64,000 nucleotides of DNA from Hyphomicrobiales bacterium (GCA_900472605.1 UCJD01000025.1:1-64000); one strand, 5' to 3'. Positions 33,683-43,060 are shown, numbered from the stretch's first letter. The notes: generated by a model from the sequence alone, not told the origin. Numbers and translations: made by a program.

Positions 33683-34861
33683 TCAAGAGGCGGTGCGGGC
33701 CGTGTCGCTGGGAACCGCCTGCAGGTGGCCGGCCAGTTCGACGCGGTTGCGACCGCCGCGTTTGGCCGCGTAGAGCGCCTTGTCGGCGGCGCTCAGCATG
33801 GCGTCGAACGGCAGCGGCTTGGTCCGGCCGGAGGCGACGCCGACGCTGACGGTGCATTTGCAGATCTGTCCGTCGATATCGAGCTCGCGACCCTCAAAGG
33901 CCTTGCGGATGCGCTCGGCGACGACCTCGGCACGGCCGGGCATGACCTGGTGCAGAACCATCGCAAACTCCTCGCCGCCGAGGCGCGCAACCGTGTCGCT
34001 CAGCCGGCAAATCGCGGTCAATTCGGCCGCGAAGACCTTGAGCACGCGGTCGCCGACCGCATGGCCGAAGTTGTCGTTGATCGATTTGAAATGGTCGATG
34101 TCGAAGACCAGCACTGCCGTCGTCGGACCCATGACGCCGGCGCCGTGGCGGTCGAACAGAGCGCGGCGATTGAGCAGGCCGGTCAGCGGATCGGTTGCGG
34201 CGTCGATGCGGTGAAGGGCGGCCATGCGCCATTGATGCAGGGCAAGCGACAGGGCGCCGATGCCGGTCATGCTGGCGATGCAGACGGCAAGGCTCAAATC
34301 CTCCGACCAGTTGTCGGGCGCAACACCCAGGACCAGCTTGCCCTGATAGATGAGCACCGCAGCGCAGAGGACGAAGGAAAAGCCCGTCAGGCAGTAGAGG
34401 CTGGTGATACCTGTCAGCGGGACGGCGGCTTCGGCGCGAGCGCGCCAATACTGGTAGGCTGTGGCGAACAGGAAGGAGGCAATGGCGATATTGTCGATGA
34501 TGAAGGAGAGACCATCATAGCCGAGCAACATCGGCAATGAGGTCGCCACCACCGCCACGGCGCCGAAGACAACGATGCGCGCGTGCGGCAATGTTCCCGA
34601 TCGGAACTGGCACCCGGCGCCCCAGACCGTTGCGAAGCCGGGAAAGAGAAACGCGAAGCAGACAACGCCGACGATCGCGTCCGGCTTGTCGACATATATC
34701 CCGTAGGCAAAGATGCCGCTGACGATCAGGATGAGGCCGACCCCGCAGGCCAGCAGAAATGTTTCGGTCCGCCGGGCAATCCAGCTCGCCAATAAGGTAA
34801 TGGCGAGACATGTCGCCGAGACCGCCAACGCGGTCAGCAATGAATTATAGTCAAGCGTCAT
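33683..34861 (-). CDS. Membrane-bound diguanylate cyclase with multi-helix sensor region
   Basis: 392 aa. About seven hydrophobic helices (residues 5-210), without a recognised sensor domain, precede a GGDEF domain with LVFDIDHFKSINDNFGHAVG and the active site GGEEF at 295-299. The I-site RLSD (286-289) is present, five residues before, so the enzyme should be product-inhibited. It converges on the MgtC-like gene with nine bases between. It is the second cyclic-di-GMP synthase gene within 4 kb; their sensor parts are unrelated. Confidence 0.9.
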   Translation of the reverse strand: MTLDYNSLLTALAVSATCLAITLLASWIARRTETFLLACGVGLILIVSGIFAYGIYVDKPDAIVGVVCFAFLFPGFATVWGAGCQFRSGTLPHARIVVFGAVAVVATSLPMLLGYDGLSFIIDNIAIASFLFATAYQYWRARAEAAVPLTGITSLYCLTGFSFVLCAAVLIYQGKLVLGVAPDNWSEDLSLAVCIASMTGIGALSLALHQWRMAALHRIDAATDPLTGLLNRRALFDRHGAGVMGPTTAVLVFDIDHFKSINDNFGHAVGDRVLKVFAAELTAICRLSDTVARLGGEEFAMVLHQVMPGRAEVVAERIRKAFEGRELDIDGQICKCTVSVGVASGRTKPLPFDAMLSAADKALYAAKRGGRNRVELAGHLQAVPSDTARTAS

Positions 34862-35050
34862 GCTTTGAACTCCGCGGCTTCTGCCACGCTTTCGTTTTCA
34901 GAAAATGGCGTCTTCAGAAAATCGAATTCGCCCGACAGCGAATGTGTTATCAATTTCGTTAAAAAAGCATGTATTTAAAGCTTAGATGTTAGCGCAATAA
35001 CATATCCCCGCGGATACGCAGTCTCCTTCCAGTAAAAAATTATGGGTTTA

Positions 35051-35069
35051 CGAGCGCCGTTAGCGCTCG
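35051..35069 (-). terminator. Weak terminator-like hairpin at the pyrC stop
   Basis: CGAGCGC (35063-35069 on the minus strand) pairs with GCGCTCG around the pyrC stop codon. A T-run (TTTTTT) follows about ten bases later on the minus strand. The gap 34862-35050 holds no gene. Confidence 0.35.
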
Positions 35070-36100
35070 ACATCCCAATGAAGCGGGAACATGGGGTCGA
35101 ATACCGTGACGGGACCGGCACCGGTCTCGATCTTAACAGGAAACGACACAGGCTCGGCGCGCTTCACCAGCGTTATTCTTTCCTCGTTTATCGGAAGGCC
35201 ATACCAGGCCGGGCCGTTCAACGACGCGAAGGCCTCCAGTCTGTCGAGGGCATTGTCCTGTTCGAAGACGTGGGCAAGGCAGCTCATGGTGTTGATCGAG
35301 GTGTAGATGCCGGCGCAGCCGCAGCCGCATTCCTTGAGCGGATCGACATGCGGCGCGGAATCGGTGCCCAGGAAGAAGCGGGCGTCGCCGCTCGTTGCGG
35401 CCTGACGCAGCGCGACACGGTGATGTTCGCGCTTGGCGACCGGCAGGCAGTAATAGTGCGGGCGAATGCCGCCGACGAGGATGGCGTTGCGGTTGATGAT
35501 CAGGTGGTGCGTGGTGATCGAGCCGGCAAGATTGCGCTCGGCCGACTTGATGTAGTCGATACCGTCCTTGGTCGTCACATGTTCCATCGTCACCTTCAGC
35601 TCCGGCAGGCGCTTGCGCAAGGGATCGAGGACGGTTTCGATGAAGACGGCTTCGCGATCGAAGATATCGACGTCCGATGTCGTCACCTCGCCATGGACGC
35701 AAAGCGGAAGGCCGATCCTGGCCATGCGCTCGAGCACCGGCATGGCCTTGTCGATATCGCGCACGCCGCCATGCGAATTGGTGGTGGCGCCGGCCGGGTA
35801 GAGCTTGACGGCGGTGATCAGGCCGCTTTCCTTGCCCTTCTCCACATCATCGGGATCGGTGTGTTCGGTGAGGTAGAGCGTCATCAACGGCTCGAAACGG
35901 TCGCCCTTCGGTAGCGCCGCCATGATGCGGCCGCGGTAGGCCTCGGCATCTTCAGTGGTGACGACCGGCGGCACGAGGTTCGGCATGATGATGGCGCGGG
36001 CGAAGTCGCGGCTCGAATCGGCGATCACGCCTTCCAGCATGGCGCCGTCACGCAGGTGAAGATGCCAATCATCGGGGCGGCGGATGGTGATCGATTGCAT
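35060..36100 (-). CDS. pyrC: Dihydroorotase, class II
   Basis: Zinc enzyme closing N-carbamoyl-aspartate to dihydroorotate. 346 aa. Metal ligands His13 and His15 (WHLHLRDG), the carbamylated Lys99 ([16 protein letters not shown]), [13 protein letters not shown] and Asp in [12 protein letters not shown] are all visible. Start ATG 36100 after GGAGTTACTGTC. It belongs to the E. coli PyrC type, catalytically active by itself. It lies 104 bp after frcK on the same strand but is functionally separate. Confidence 0.95.
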   Translation of the reverse strand: MQSITIRRPDDWHLHLRDGAMLEGVIADSSRDFARAIIMPNLVPPVVTTEDAEAYRGRIMAALPKGDRFEPLMTLYLTEHTDPDDVEKGKESGLITAVKLYPAGATTNSHGGVRDIDKAMPVLERMARIGLPLCVHGEVTTSDVDIFDREAVFIETVLDPLRKRLPELKVTMEHVTTKDGIDYIKSAERNLAGSITTHHLIINRNAILVGGIRPHYYCLPVAKREHHRVALRQAATSGDARFFLGTDSAPHVDPLKECGCGCAGIYTSINTMSCLAHVFEQDNALDRLEAFASLNGPAWYGLPINEERITLVKRAEPVSFPVKIETGAGPVTVFDPMFPLHWDVER

Positions 36101-36204
36101 GACAGTAACTCCGGCAAGGCTGCGCTTTAGGGCTCAGCCTTGGGAATTACATCCAAGCTTGTGGGATGGCAAATGGTTTGCCCATCGCCGCCGGGCAATT
36201 GCGA

Positions 36205-36831
36205 TCAGGCGATCTCAAGCGTCACATCGGCGCGACGGCGATTGCCGAGGATCAGGCGGCCGTTCGGAAGGTCGTTCTCATAGACCTTGCGGCCCGCTTC
36301 CTCTTCGCTCAGCCTGTAGCCGCGCCAGCGCGCCCACAGACGCTCCTCCAGCACCTCGATCGGCGGGGCGAGCATGATCGAATAATCGAACACGCCTTCG
36401 AGTTCGGCCCACTTGCCGAGGCTGAAGAGCAGATAGTTGCCTTCGACGATGATGAAGCGGTGATCCGGGGCGATCGGACGCGCCGAGGCGATGGCGAGCT
36501 CACGCGAGCGGTCGAACACCGGCACCAGCACCTCCTGGTCCGCGAGGCGAACCGCGCGGATGATATCGAGGAAGCCACGCACGTCGAAGGTCTCGGGGAT
36601 GCCCTTGCGGGCGAGCAGGCCGCGCTCGATCAGGATGGCGTTGTCCATGTGGAAGCCGTCCATCGGCAGCACAGCCGCCGTTTCGCCGCTGGCGCGCAAG
36701 GCGTCGGCGACATGGTCTGCCATGGTGGATTTGCCGGCGCCGGGCGGGCCGGCAATGGCTATCAGAAAGCGTTTCGCGTCGCCGGCGCGGGAAAGGACCT
36801 CGCCGGCGATATCCTCGATCGTCATCGTCAT
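36205..36831 (-). CDS. frcK: P-loop kinase-like protein of the fructose operon
   Basis: 208-aa nucleoside-triphosphate hydrolase/kinase of the uridine kinase-pantothenate kinase type: Walker A AIAGPPGAGKSTMADHVADAL, PMDGFHMDNAILIERGLLAR, DVRGFLDIIRAV and the lid-like RWRGYRLSEEEAGRK. It is the last gene of frcBCAK, the order known in Sinorhizobium meliloti, and overlaps frcA by four bases (ATGA). FrcK's substrate is not settled; fructose kinase activity is supplied by frk elsewhere. It may phosphorylate another imported sugar such as ribose or mannose. Confidence 0.88.
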   Translation of the reverse strand: MTMTIEDIAGEVLSRAGDAKRFLIAIAGPPGAGKSTMADHVADALRASGETAAVLPMDGFHMDNAILIERGLLARKGIPETFDVRGFLDIIRAVRLADQEVLVPVFDRSRELAIASARPIAPDHRFIIVEGNYLLFSLGKWAELEGVFDYSIMLAPPIEVLEERLWARWRGYRLSEEEAGRKVYENDLPNGRLILGNRRRADVTLEIA

Positions 36832-37610
36832 GCGGCAACGGGCTCCGTAGGAACTGACTTGGCGCCGGTCATGAAGGCGACGGCATCCGACATTGTGTAT
36901 TCCTTCGGATTGATCACCGTCAAGCGACGGCCGAGGCGGTGGATGTGGATGCGATCCGCCACCTCGAAGACATGCGGCATGTTGTGCGAGATCAGCACGA
37001 TCGGGATGCCGCGCGAGCGCACGTCGAGGATCAGCTCCAAGACGCGGCGGCTTTCCTTGACGCCCAACGCCGCCGTCGGTTCGTCGAGGATGATGACCTT
37101 GGAGCCGAAGGCCGCCGCACGGGCAACCGCCACACCCTGACGCTGGCCGCCGGAGAGCGTTTCGACCGCCTGGTTGATGTTCTGGATGGTCATCAGGCCA
37201 AGCTCGGTGAGCTTCTGCCGCGCCATCTTTTCCATCGCCGAATGATCGAGCTTGCGCATGAACTTGCCCATGAAGCCCGGTTTGCGGATCTCGCGGCCGA
37301 GGAACATGTTGTCGGCGATCGAGAGTGCCGGTGACAAGGCTAGGTTCTGGTAGACGGTCTCGATGCCGGCCTTGCGGGCCTCGATGGGCGACGAGAAGTG
37401 GATCGGCTGGCCCTCCAGCCGGATCTCTCCCTCGTCGGGACGCACGGCGCCCGAGATCGCCTTGATCAGCGAGGATTTGCCGGCGCCGTTGTCGCCGATG
37501 ACGGCCAGGATTTCACCAGGATAGAGATCGAAGTCGGCATGATCGAGGGCGGTGACGCGGCCGTAACGCTTGACCAGACCGCGCGCCATGAGAAGAGGTT
37601 CCGTAGCCAT
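36828..37610 (-). CDS. frcA: Fructose ABC transporter ATPase
   Basis: Single-domain ATPase of 260 aa for the fructose (also ribose/mannose) importer. Walker A GDNGAGKSS (39-47), Q-loop VYQNLALSPALSIADNMFLG, signature ETLSGGQRQGVAVARA and Walker B VIILDEPTAALGVKES are intact. Unlike the two-domain ATPase at 8400-9950 it has one domain and so should dimerise. Start ATG 37610 shares its A with the frcC stop (TGATG); the end overlaps frcK. Translational coupling runs through all three genes. Confidence 0.92.
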   Translation of the reverse strand: MATEPLLMARGLVKRYGRVTALDHADFDLYPGEILAVIGDNGAGKSSLIKAISGAVRPDEGEIRLEGQPIHFSSPIEARKAGIETVYQNLALSPALSIADNMFLGREIRKPGFMGKFMRKLDHSAMEKMARQKLTELGLMTIQNINQAVETLSGGQRQGVAVARAAAFGSKVIILDEPTAALGVKESRRVLELILDVRSRGIPIVLISHNMPHVFEVADRIHIHRLGRRLTVINPKEYTMSDAVAFMTGAKSVPTEPVAA

Positions 37611-38689
37611 CAGCCTGCTGCCTTTCTGATCCACTGATCAATTCCAACGGCTGCGATGATGAGCACGCCGATCAAGAGATAGGTCCATTGAACGTCTGTT
37701 CCGAGCAGGCGCAGCCCGAGCGAGAAGACGCCGACGATGAGCGCGCCGAACATCATGCCGAGGATGGAACCACGGCCGCCGAAGAGCGAGATGCCGCCAA
37801 TCACCACCGCGGTAATGCTCTCGATGTTGGCGAACTGTCCGGCTGTCGGCGACACCGAGCCGATGCGGCCGATCAAGGCCCAGCCGGCGAGCGCGCAGAT
37901 AAGGCCCGAGAGGACATAGGTGGAGATCAGCATGCGCTTGACGTTGACGCCGGAGAGGCCCGCGGCTTCCGGATCGTCGCCGACGGCATACAGGTGCCGG
38001 CCCCAGGCCGTGTGGTTCAGCACGTACCAGAGGAGCGCGACGAGCAGCACCATGGCGATGACGCCATAGGTGAAGACCGCGCCGCCGATGCGGAACGTGT
38101 CGCCGAAAATCTGCAAGAGCGGCGCCGTGGTCTCGATTTCCTGGGCGCGGATCGTCTCGTTGGCGGAATAGAGGAAGTTCGTCGCGAGAACGATCTGCCA
38201 CATGCCGAGCGTGACGATGAAAGGCGGCAGCTTCATGCGGGCGACGAGCCAGCCGTTGATAAAGCCGCATAGCGCGCCAACGGCGAAGCCGCAGAGGATG
38301 GCGAGTTCTACCGGCAGGCCGTAGCGGAAGACGAACTGGCCCATGACGACAGACGACAGCACCATGATGGCGCCGACCGACAGATCGATACCGGCCGTCA
38401 TGATGACGAGCGACTGCGCCGCGCCGACGATGCCCGTGATCGCCACCTGCTGAAGGATGAGCGTCAGCGAGAAGGCGGAGAAGAACTTGGTGCCCAAGAG
38501 GAGGCCGAAGATGACCAGCGACAGCACGAGCACGATCAGCGATACCGCCGATGGGCTCGAATGCAGAAAATGCCGGAACCTTTGAAGGAAACTCTTGTCG
38601 TCCGTGTCGAACGAGGCGACATCGGTCGAGCTCTCCTTGAGGACTTTTTCGTAATCGTGATGCGGCGATGCCGCGGTTGGCTCACTCAT
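37610..38689 (-). CDS. frcC: Fructose ABC transporter permease
   Basis: Inner-membrane permease of the frc system, 359 aa. A soluble N-terminal extension of about 45 residues precedes roughly ten helices. CUT2 hallmarks: AQSLVIMTAGIDLSVGAIMV, LVARMKLPPFIVTLGMW and the coupling loop AVGDDPEAAGLSGVNVKR. Start ATG 38689 after GGGAGGAACATCC. A 289-bp gap with palindromic repeats separates it from frcB, the only break in an otherwise overlapping operon; this may lower expression relative to the binding protein. Confidence 0.93.
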   Translation of the reverse strand: MSEPTAASPHHDYEKVLKESSTDVASFDTDDKSFLQRFRHFLHSSPSAVSLIVLVLSLVIFGLLLGTKFFSAFSLTLILQQVAITGIVGAAQSLVIMTAGIDLSVGAIMVLSSVVMGQFVFRYGLPVELAILCGFAVGALCGFINGWLVARMKLPPFIVTLGMWQIVLATNFLYSANETIRAQEIETTAPLLQIFGDTFRIGGAVFTYGVIAMVLLVALLWYVLNHTAWGRHLYAVGDDPEAAGLSGVNVKRMLISTYVLSGLICALAGWALIGRIGSVSPTAGQFANIESITAVVIGGISLFGGRGSILGMMFGALIVGVFSLGLRLLGTDVQWTYLLIGVLIIAAVGIDQWIRKAAG

Positions 38690-38797
38690 GGATGTTCCTC
38701 CCGGAATCCCGTCTGCTCTTCATGCGCGGGACGATTGCATGTGAGTGGTGGTCTTTCCCCAGGCCTGCCTTGCGGCCGCCTGGGGTTAAAGTCGCTC

Positions 38798-38952
38798 TAT
38801 CGGGAAAGCCCCCTCTGGCCTGCCGGCTGCCGGGGTCGAGCCACTTGTCTCGACCCGCTCTTCGAGCCCCCGATAAGGGGGGAGAAGACTTGCGGCACCC
38901 ACTTGCCCCAATCGAGGCTCAGTGGGTCAGGCCCTCCCCTTTGTGGGGAGGG
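38798..38952. repeat. Mosaic of palindromic intergenic elements between frcB and frcC
   Basis: Nested inverted repeats: TATCGGG 38798-38804 / CCCGATA 38869-38875, GGTCGAG 38834-38840 / CTCGACC 38849-38855, and CCCTCCCC 38932-38939 / GGGGAGGG 38945-38952. The last unit, with flanking bases to about 38965, matches in inverted orientation the element at 57823-57860. Resembles RIME-type mosaic elements of rhizobia. No coding region is seen in the gap 38690-38978. Confidence 0.75.
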
Positions 38953-38978
38953 TTGGGAGGGGTCTTGGGCCCGATCGC

Positions 38979-40004
38979 TTAGCCCCAGCACTTGCCAAGG
39001 CCTTCCTTGGTGTCGATCGACTTGACGCCGGAGACGGGCTTGTCGGTGACGAGCGTCACGCCGGTGTCGAAGAAGTTCTTGCCTTCGGTCGGCTTCGGCT
39101 TTTCGCCGCTGTCTGCGAACTTCTTGATCGCCTCGATGCCAAGCGCTGCCATCTGCAGCGGGTACTGTTGCGAGGTGGCGCCGATAACGCCATCGGCGAC
39201 GTTCTTGACACCCGGGCAACCGCCATCGACGGAGACGATCAGCACGTCCTTTTCGCGGCCGACAGCCTTCAGCGCTTCATAGGCGCCGGCGGCAGCCGGT
39301 TCGTTGATGGTGTGGACGACGTTGATGGTCGGGTCCTTCTGGAGAAGGTTTTCCATCGCGGTACGGCCGCCTTCTTCGTTGCCGTTGGTGATGTCGTGGC
39401 CGACGATGCGCTTGTCATCCTCGTCGCCGATCTTGTTCGGGTCCTTGGGGTCGATGCCGAAGCCCATCATGAAGCCCTGGTCGCGGAGCACGTCGACGGA
39501 CGGCTGCGACGGCGTCAGGTCGAGGAAGGCAACCTTGGCATCTGCTGCCTTGTCGCCCAGCGTTTCCTTGGCCCACTGGCCGATCAGCTTGCCGGCGAGC
39601 AGGTTGTCGGTGGCAAAGGTCATGTCGGCGCTGTCGATCGGCTCCAGCGGGGTGTCGAGCGCGATGACGAGCAGGCCGGCGTCGCGGGCCTTCTTGACGT
39701 TCGGCACGATGCCCTTGGTGTCGGAAGCGGCAATCAGGATACCCTTGGCGCCATCGGCGATGCAGGTCTCGATCGCAGCCACCTGGCTTTCCGAGTCACC
39801 ATCGATCTTGCCGGCATAGGATTTCAGGTTGACGCCGAGTTCCTTGGCCTTGGCGGTCGCGCCTTCCTTCATCTTGACGAAGAAGGGGTTGGTATCGGTC
39901 TTGGTGATGAGGCAGGCGGAGACGTCCGCAGCCTGCGCGGGCGCCGAAAAGGCGACGCCAAGAGCCAGCGCGGCAACAGCCGCCGAAATCACTGATGTCT
40001 TCAT
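38979..40004 (-). CDS. frcB: Fructose ABC transporter substrate-binding protein
   Basis: Periplasmic sugar binder of 341 aa. Signal peptide 1-25 (cleavage near AQAADVSA), then Peripla_BP_4 fold: [74 protein letters not shown] and [15 protein letters not shown]. This pattern and the frcBCAK/frcR arrangement identify the rhizobial fructose system. Start ATG 40004 after GGGAGGAGTAC. Two cysteine pairs are visible, one near the N-terminus and one at the end (GKCWG). Confidence 0.93.
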   Translation of the reverse strand: MKTSVISAAVAALALGVAFSAPAQAADVSACLITKTDTNPFFVKMKEGATAKAKELGVNLKSYAGKIDGDSESQVAAIETCIADGAKGILIAASDTKGIVPNVKKARDAGLLVIALDTPLEPIDSADMTFATDNLLAGKLIGQWAKETLGDKAADAKVAFLDLTPSQPSVDVLRDQGFMMGFGIDPKDPNKIGDEDDKRIVGHDITNGNEEGGRTAMENLLQKDPTINVVHTINEPAAAGAYEALKAVGREKDVLIVSVDGGCPGVKNVADGVIGATSQQYPLQMAALGIEAIKKFADSGEKPKPTEGKNFFDTGVTLVTDKPVSGVKSIDTKEGLGKCWG

Positions 40005-40125
40005 GTACTCCTCCCAGAGTGTGGCCGGCGAGCCCCTTGGCTTGGCCGGAATTGACGAGCACGAACGCCGCCTTCGAATACCGCCGATGGCTTCCTCCAA
40101 GCCGTTCCGTGCTGTTTACGATGCT

Positions 40126-40155
40126 AATTAAGGGCGAAAGAATTTGGCTTGTCAA
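40126..40155 (-). promoter_or_regulatory. Promoter of frcBCAK
   Basis: On the minus strand TTGACA (40155-40150), a 17-18 bp spacer, then CTTAAT/TTAATT (about 40132-40126). It lies about 122 bp upstream of the frcB ATG. The candidate FrcR operator adjoins its -35 side. Confidence 0.6.
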
Positions 40156-40157
40156 TA

Positions 40158-40178
40158 AATAAATCCAATTGAATTATT
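40158..40178. promoter_or_regulatory. Candidate FrcR operator
   Basis: AATAAAT (40158-40164), seven bases containing CAATTG, then AATTATT (40172-40178): imperfect 7-bp arms with two mismatches, in the layout of ROK-family operators (Mlc/NagC). It lies between the frcB promoter and frcR. Confidence 0.45.
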
Positions 40179-40239
40179 AATTCCTTGTGGCATGCTTGGC
40201 GAAAATAACGCATAGGCCGATCAATGGGAGGAGTGGCCA

Positions 40240-41487
40240 ATGTCGTCCATGAGAGGTCCGGTTCACCTGCCGGCCCAGCTGCCCGGCGTCAGTCCGGCAG
40301 GCGGCGCGAACCAGGTTCGGGTTCGCGCTTACAACGAAAGATTGGTGCTTTCGCTGGTGCGCCTGCATGGTGCCCAGTCGAAGGCGGATATCGCACGCCG
40401 CACGGGCCTTTCGGCGCAAACCGTGTCGGTGATCATGCGCGTGCTGGAAAAGGAAGGCCTGCTTTCGCGCGGTGAACCGATCCGCGGACGCGTCGGGCAA
40501 CCATCCGTTCCGATGCGGCTCAATCCCGACGCGGTCTATTCCTTCGGCGTGAAGATGGGGCGGCGCAGCGCCGATCTGGTGTTGATGGATTTCGTCGGCA
40601 AGATCCGCATGCAGCTGCATGTGACCTACGCCTACCCGCTGCCCGACGTGTTTCTCAACTTCATCGTATCCGGCATCCAGGAGCTGGAAAGCCGGCTAAG
40701 TGAAGACGAGCGCAGCCGCATCGCCGGCGTCGGCATCGCGGCACCTTTCGAATTGTGGAACTGGGAAGAGGAAGTGGGTTCGCCGAAGGGCGCGATGGAT
40801 GTCTGGCGCGATTACGATCTGCATGCCGAGGTGGCGGCTAGCCTCCCCTACCCCGTCTATCTGCAGAACGACGCGACCAGCGCCTGTGGCGCGGAACTCG
40901 TCTTCGGCATCGGTCCGCAGCATCCCGATTTCGTGTATTTCTTCATCGGCTCCTTCATCGGCGGCGGCATCGTCTTGAACTCGGCGATCTTTTCCGGCCG
41001 GACCGGCACGGCTGGCGCGATCGGCCCGCTGCCGGTCCGCGGCAAGAACGGCGAGACGCTGCAGCTGCTAGAAGTCGCCTCGATCTTCGTGCTCGAAAAC
41101 ATGCTGCGTGATCGCGGCATCGATCCGGAGCCGCTGTGGTATTCGGCCGACGACTGGATCGACTTCGGCGAGCCGCTCGAATTGTGGATCCAGGATACCG
41201 CCAAGGCGCTGGCGCAGGGGATCGTCGCGGCCGCCTCGATCATCGATTTCAGCGCCGCGGTCATCGACGGCGGTTTCCCGGCCTGGGTTCGCGAGCGGAT
41301 CGTTCAGGCGACGATCCACGAGGCCGACAATCTCGACCTGCAGGGCGTCGTCATGCCCGATATCATCGAGGGGGCGGTCGGCGCGCATGCACGCGCCATC
41401 GGCGGCGCCAGTCTGCCGATCTTCGCCCGCTATCTCACGGACCAGAACGTGCTCTTCAAGGAGGTGGAGAATGCTGAAGGGACTTAA
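40240..41487 (+). CDS. frcR: ROK-family transcriptional regulator of the fructose genes
   Basis: 415-aa sugar-responsive repressor. Winged helix at about 45-80 (LHGAQSKADIARRTGLSAQT, VLEKEGLLSRGEPIRGRVGQ), then a ROK sugar-kinase-like domain: IAGVGIAAPFELW, LQNDATSACGAELVFG, FFIGSFIGGGIVLN and TAGAIGPLPV. The usual ROK zinc cysteine cluster CxCGxxGC is not seen. Start ATG 40240 after GGGAGGAGTGGCCA. Divergent from frcB, as in S. meliloti. Its last codons overlap the downstream mutarotase gene. Confidence 0.9.
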   Translation: MSSMRGPVHLPAQLPGVSPAGGANQVRVRAYNERLVLSLVRLHGAQSKADIARRTGLSAQTVSVIMRVLEKEGLLSRGEPIRGRVGQPSVPMRLNPDAVYSFGVKMGRRSADLVLMDFVGKIRMQLHVTYAYPLPDVFLNFIVSGIQELESRLSEDERSRIAGVGIAAPFELWNWEEEVGSPKGAMDVWRDYDLHAEVAASLPYPVYLQNDATSACGAELVFGIGPQHPDFVYFFIGSFIGGGIVLNSAIFSGRTGTAGAIGPLPVRGKNGETLQLLEVASIFVLENMLRDRGIDPEPLWYSADDWIDFGEPLELWIQDTAKALAQGIVAAASIIDFSAAVIDGGFPAWVRERIVQATIHEADNLDLQGVVMPDIIEGAVGAHARAIGGASLPIFARYLTDQNVLFKEVENAEGT

Positions 41488-41947
41488 CCCGATCCTGAGC
41501 CCCGAGCTGCTCTCGACGCTGCGCGCCATGGGCCACGGAGACGAGATCGCCATCGTCGATGGCAATTACCCGGGCCTCGAGGATGCGCGACGGCTGATCC
41601 GGCTCGATGGGCACGGCATCATCCCCGTGCTCGATGCCGTCTTGAGCGTATTGCCGATCGACGAGTTCGTGCCGGAGGCAATCTTCCGCGCCACCGTGAA
41701 GGGAGAGCGCGACAGGCTCGACCCCGTGCACGAGGAGATGATCGACTGCTGCGCGCATTACGAGCCGCACCGGCAAGTGGTGCCGCTGGTCGGGCCGGAC
41801 TTCTACAACAGGGTCAAAGCGGCGCATGCGCTGATCCAGACCAGCGAACCGCGCCTCTATGGCAACATCATCCTGCGCAAGGGCGTGATCCATCCGGGCA
41901 AGCCGGGCGACAAGAGCAAAGCTCCGGTCGACCCGTTTCCCTACTGA
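41471..41947 (+). CDS. Second FucU/RbsD-family mutarotase, coupled to frcR
   Basis: 158 aa, beginning MLKGLNPILSPELLSTLRAM, then GHGDEIAIVDGNYPG and SEPRLYGNIILRKGVIHPG: the same family as the protein at 6502-6948. Start ATG 41471 lies inside frcR (17-bp overlap), after AAGGAGGTGGAGA, so translation is coupled to the regulator. Next to a fructose/ribose/mannose importer it probably provides the right ring form of an imported sugar (ribose pyranase-like). The exact sugar is open. A C-terminal Lys/Pro tail (about 12 residues) is extra relative to the paralogue. Confidence 0.88.
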   Translation: MLKGLNPILSPELLSTLRAMGHGDEIAIVDGNYPGLEDARRLIRLDGHGIIPVLDAVLSVLPIDEFVPEAIFRATVKGERDRLDPVHEEMIDCCAHYEPHRQVVPLVGPDFYNRVKAAHALIQTSEPRLYGNIILRKGVIHPGKPGDKSKAPVDPFPY

Positions 41948-41962
41948 GATACCCCTCGGCGA

Positions 41963-43000
41963 TCAGATCTCGCCGGCCAGCGGTCCCCAGACATCCGTCA
42001 GCGCAAAGCCGCCCGGATGCGGATCGAAGGGATCGAGCGCCACCTGCGACAGGCCGAAGGTGAAGCCGCGCCCCGTGATGGTGGGGATGACCGCCGGGCG
42101 GCCGGCGACCGTGGTTTCGGCGAGAAGCCCGACCTCGAATTCGGAATCGATGATCGAGCGCGACTTGAAGACGTCGCCGACCTTTGCCTTGCCGCGCGCA
42201 TGCAGCGTCGCGAGATTGGCAGAATTGCCGGTGCCGCAGGGCGAGCGGTCGGCGCGGCCCGGCCACATGGTGGTGCAGGTGCGCACCGTACCGTCGGCTT
42301 CGAGATCGCGGAACATCACATAGGCGACGCCCGAAATCGCCGGGATCTCAGGATGGACGACCTTGATCTCGCGGTTGATCTTTTCCTTGATCACCATGCC
42401 GGCGCTGACGAGCGCGGCGGCATTGGACTTGGCGATCGTCAGGCCGATCTGGCCGACATCGACCAGCGCGTAGAAGATGCCGCCGTAGCAGAGGTCGAGC
42501 TTGATCGTGCCCCACGCCTCGGTCTCCAGGGATACGTCGAGCTCGTGCACGAAGGACGGGACCATGGTGAGCTTGACCTTCTCGCAGCGGCCGTCGCGGC
42601 AGGTCGCCGTCGCCTTGACGAGGCCGGCCGCCGTTTCCAGCGTGACCACCGTTTCCGGCTCCTGCATCTCGACGATGCCGGATTCAAGCAGCGCCGTGGT
42701 GACGCAGATCGAGTTTGACCCTGAGCTCGCATGCGCCTGATCCGGCTGCAGGATGATGAAGGCGGCATCGGCATCCGGGTGCTTGGGCGGCAGCAGCAGG
42801 TTGACGGAGCCGATCGGCGCGCCGCGCGGCTCGAGGCAGAGGAAGCGGCGAAGCTCCTGGCCCTTGGGATCGGTGTTCAGCCAGTGCAGCTGCTCGGCCA
42901 CCGTGTTGCCCGGGATCTTCGGAACGCCGCCGATCGCGACCTTTCCGATTTCACCTTCGGCGTGGACATCCAGAAGCTGGATCGTGCGCTTCCATCTCAT
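41963..43000 (-). CDS. Proline racemase-superfamily protein (probable hydroxyproline epimerase)
   Basis: 345 aa of the proline racemase superfamily (HAEGEIGKVAIGG, PGNTVAEQLHWL, DRSPCGTGNSANLA). The two catalytic thiol positions hold Ser93 (HASSGSNSICV) and Cys255 (SPCGTG). Classical racemases have Cys/Cys; Ser/Cys members are known in the superfamily and have been tied to hydroxyproline epimerisation or dehydration. Start ATG 43000 after GGGAGACGCCG. It follows the D-amino-acid dehydrogenase gene by 60 bp on the same strand, as in hydroxyproline catabolic clusters, and is convergent with the mutarotase gene. Confidence 0.85.
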   Translation of the reverse strand: MRWKRTIQLLDVHAEGEIGKVAIGGVPKIPGNTVAEQLHWLNTDPKGQELRRFLCLEPRGAPIGSVNLLLPPKHPDADAAFIILQPDQAHASSGSNSICVTTALLESGIVEMQEPETVVTLETAAGLVKATATCRDGRCEKVKLTMVPSFVHELDVSLETEAWGTIKLDLCYGGIFYALVDVGQIGLTIAKSNAAALVSAGMVIKEKINREIKVVHPEIPAISGVAYVMFRDLEADGTVRTCTTMWPGRADRSPCGTGNSANLATLHARGKAKVGDVFKSRSIIDSEFEVGLLAETTVAGRPAVIPTITGRGFTFGLSQVALDPFDPHPGGFALTDVWGPLAGEI

Positions 43001-43060
43001 CGGCGTCTCCCATCATCCGCCGGCAGAGCGACAACCTCGCCGCCGGCACTCTCTTATGTC

